A stretch of 5,947 bases of DNA from an uncultured Bacteroidales bacterium (lineage in GTDB: Bacteria; Bacteroidota; Bacteroidia; Bacteroidales; UBA932): the NCBI GenBank assembly GCA_937899055.1, contig CALBPX010000108.1, forward strand, positions 1 through 5,947, in the 5' to 3' direction. The position numbers were made by a program, and so were the translations under genes. The notes under the pieces are model-generated. The model ran no database searches, had not been told where the DNA came from, and worked only from the letters and a program-made list of their open reading frames with translations. Shown in pieces: positions 5,122-5,947 of the stretch (its first letter is position 1; the number at the start of each line of letters is the position of its first letter).

Positions 5122-5886
5122 ATGAACTACACAGAAATTTGCGACATGCTTGTCCATGATGTCCTTTCAAAGAAAGACGGATTAACGGCAAAAGAGATAA
5201 TCGCTATCGCCGTCGAAAAGCAAAGCAACGGGCAATTATTCCCTAATTCTGATTTCAATCAGGAAGAATTTGTGAAGGGCATCCGTGCCGTTTTGAAGGA
5301 GGAACCCAAGAATCAATCTGGAGTCATTATGCAGTGCTCGAAGAAAAGAAAAGGAGCATTTGCTTACAAGGTAAGGCCAGTAAGAGGAGCCCGGCCCGTT
5401 ACCATGAGACCGGAATCAGACACCACAGACACAAATTATATCGGAAAGGCTGGTGAGTTTGCCGTATTGTCTGAATTAGTTGCAGCTGGATATAACGCCA
5501 ACATGATGGCTATTGATGAAGGGATAGACATTGTCGCCAGCAAGAACAATATCTTCTATTACATTCAGGTCAAGACCACATATTTTGACGAGAACGGGAA
5601 GTGCTCAATTCAGATTCCGCGACAGAATTTTGAGCGCGTCTATTCTGGAAATGTTATCTATATCGGAGCTATCCGAGAAAAAATCGGGCAGTTCAAGTTG
5701 TTTGTATTCTCGCAACGGGACATTGACAAACTCGTCTTTAACGGCTATGTGGACAAGACCGACTCCAACATTATCATCCGCATTTTCTTTGATAGCATCA
5801 CAAACCAGCCAAAACTATACAACGGCAGTCAAGACACCGCAGCTTTATCTTATCTTGCAGGTGCCAATGGGAAGTTAGAATTGTAG
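5122..5886 (+). CDS. HTH (HARE-like) plus PDDEXK-nuclease-like protein, probable moron
   Basis: A 254-residue protein of two parts. Residues 1-85 look like a HARE-type winged helix (MLVHDVLSKKDG, LTAKEIIAIAVEKQSNGQLF, NQEEFVKGIRAVLKE, then GAFAYKV), a module found fused to restriction enzymes and chromatin proteins. Residues 105-225 look like a PDDEXK nuclease fold: GKAGEFAVLSELVAAGY with E112, GIDIVAS with D136, and YIQVKTT with Q149 and K151 (the E-D-QxK core). All expected catalytic residues are present. A basic linker (86-98) joins them. It probably binds and cuts DNA or a DNA-protein complex; substrate and modification dependence cannot be read. It is the only visible plus-strand protein gene, has its own host-type promoter, and its stop codon abuts the stop of the convergent gene, all typical of a phage moron such as an exclusion or restriction gene. 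A regulator that has lost cleavage is the alternative. Confidence 0.78.
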   Translation: MNYTEICDMLVHDVLSKKDGLTAKEIIAIAVEKQSNGQLFPNSDFNQEEFVKGIRAVLKEEPKNQSGVIMQCSKKRKGAFAYKVRPVRGARPVTMRPESDTTDTNYIGKAGEFAVLSELVAAGYNANMMAIDEGIDIVASKNNIFYYIQVKTTYFDENGKCSIQIPRQNFERVYSGNVIYIGAIREKIGQFKLFVFSQRDIDKLVFNGYVDKTDSNIIIRIFFDSITNQPKLYNGSQDTAALSYLAGANGKLEL

Positions 5887-5947
5887 TCACTTCTTCCTCC
5901 ACCTCTCCGGCACAATCTTCAAGAACTTCTGGAAGGGATAGAGCACA
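5887..5947 (-). CDS. C-terminus of a second small winged-helix-like protein (partial)
   Basis: On the minus strand the final 19 codons read VLYPFQKFLKIVPERWRKK, then TGA at 5887-5889. They align with residues 76-92 of the 156-470 protein at 9 of 17 positions, including F, F, KIVP and W, so this is a diverged paralog that ends sooner after the W. The rest lies beyond the right edge. Its stop codon directly abuts the stop of the convergent HTH-nuclease gene with no spacer. Its reading direction matches the tail and lysis genes. Confidence 0.72.
   Translation of the reverse strand, partial: VLYPFQKFLKIVPERWRKK

Noticed and set aside
5881..5893. Attachment site (att) core for the near-repeat TTGTAGT
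   Set aside because: The repeats are imperfect, close to one gene, and no integrase or tRNA gene is visible. Kept only as possible insertion junctions of a moron.

Overview
The window looks like part of a phage or prophage of a Bacteroidales host (Bacteroides/Parabacteroides type). Three things suggest this. Two plus-strand promoters match the Bacteroidetes vegetative -7 box TAnnTTTG. The minus-strand genes resemble protein families I know from Bacteroidales phages: a large beta-rich tail protein beginning near GISRTPSDRM, a TM-plus-coiled-coil protein, an M15 peptidase and a lipoprotein/TM spanin. Intergenic spaces are tight and genes overlap. No integrase, terminase, capsid gene or attachment site is visible, so lytic phage and prophage cannot be told apart here.

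Layout. Most genes lie on the minus strand and are transcribed right to left: the C-terminus of a small winged-helix-like protein (5887-5947, cut by the window edge); a 980-residue virion/tail protein (2056-4998); a lysis cassette of holin-like TM/coiled-coil protein (1606-1998), M15 peptidase endolysin (1182-1619) and putative single-gene spanin (691-1095); then a second member of the small winged-helix-like family (156-470) and the start of an unrecognised protein (1-76). One gene on the opposite strand (5122-5886) encodes a helix-turn-helix plus PDDEXK-nuclease-like protein with its own host-type promoter. It looks like a moron (an independently expressed accessory gene).

Regulation. An exact 15-bp sequence, TGGGTAAAGATAGAC read on the minus strand, occurs three times (669-683, 2039-2053, 5045-5059), each between genes or at a gene end and upstream of a group of minus-strand genes. 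It does not resemble the host -7 box, and I read it as a phage-specific (probably late) promoter or operator. Within the lysis cassette an intrinsic terminator lies just before the spanin start, and a GCAA-loop hairpin lies just before the holin-like gene.

The most unusual element is at 512-630 on the plus strand. A near-perfect host promoter is followed, at the predicted start point, by about 118 nt containing three long complementary pairings. One encloses another, and the third links a hairpin loop to the 3' end, which is either a pseudoknot or a pair of alternative terminators. No plus-strand gene follows for over 4 kb, so this is best read as a free-standing small RNA of the phage.

Taken together, the minus-strand genes serve virion assembly and host lysis late in infection. 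The plus-strand sRNA and HTH-nuclease gene carry host-type promoters and could be expressed in a lysogen or early in infection.
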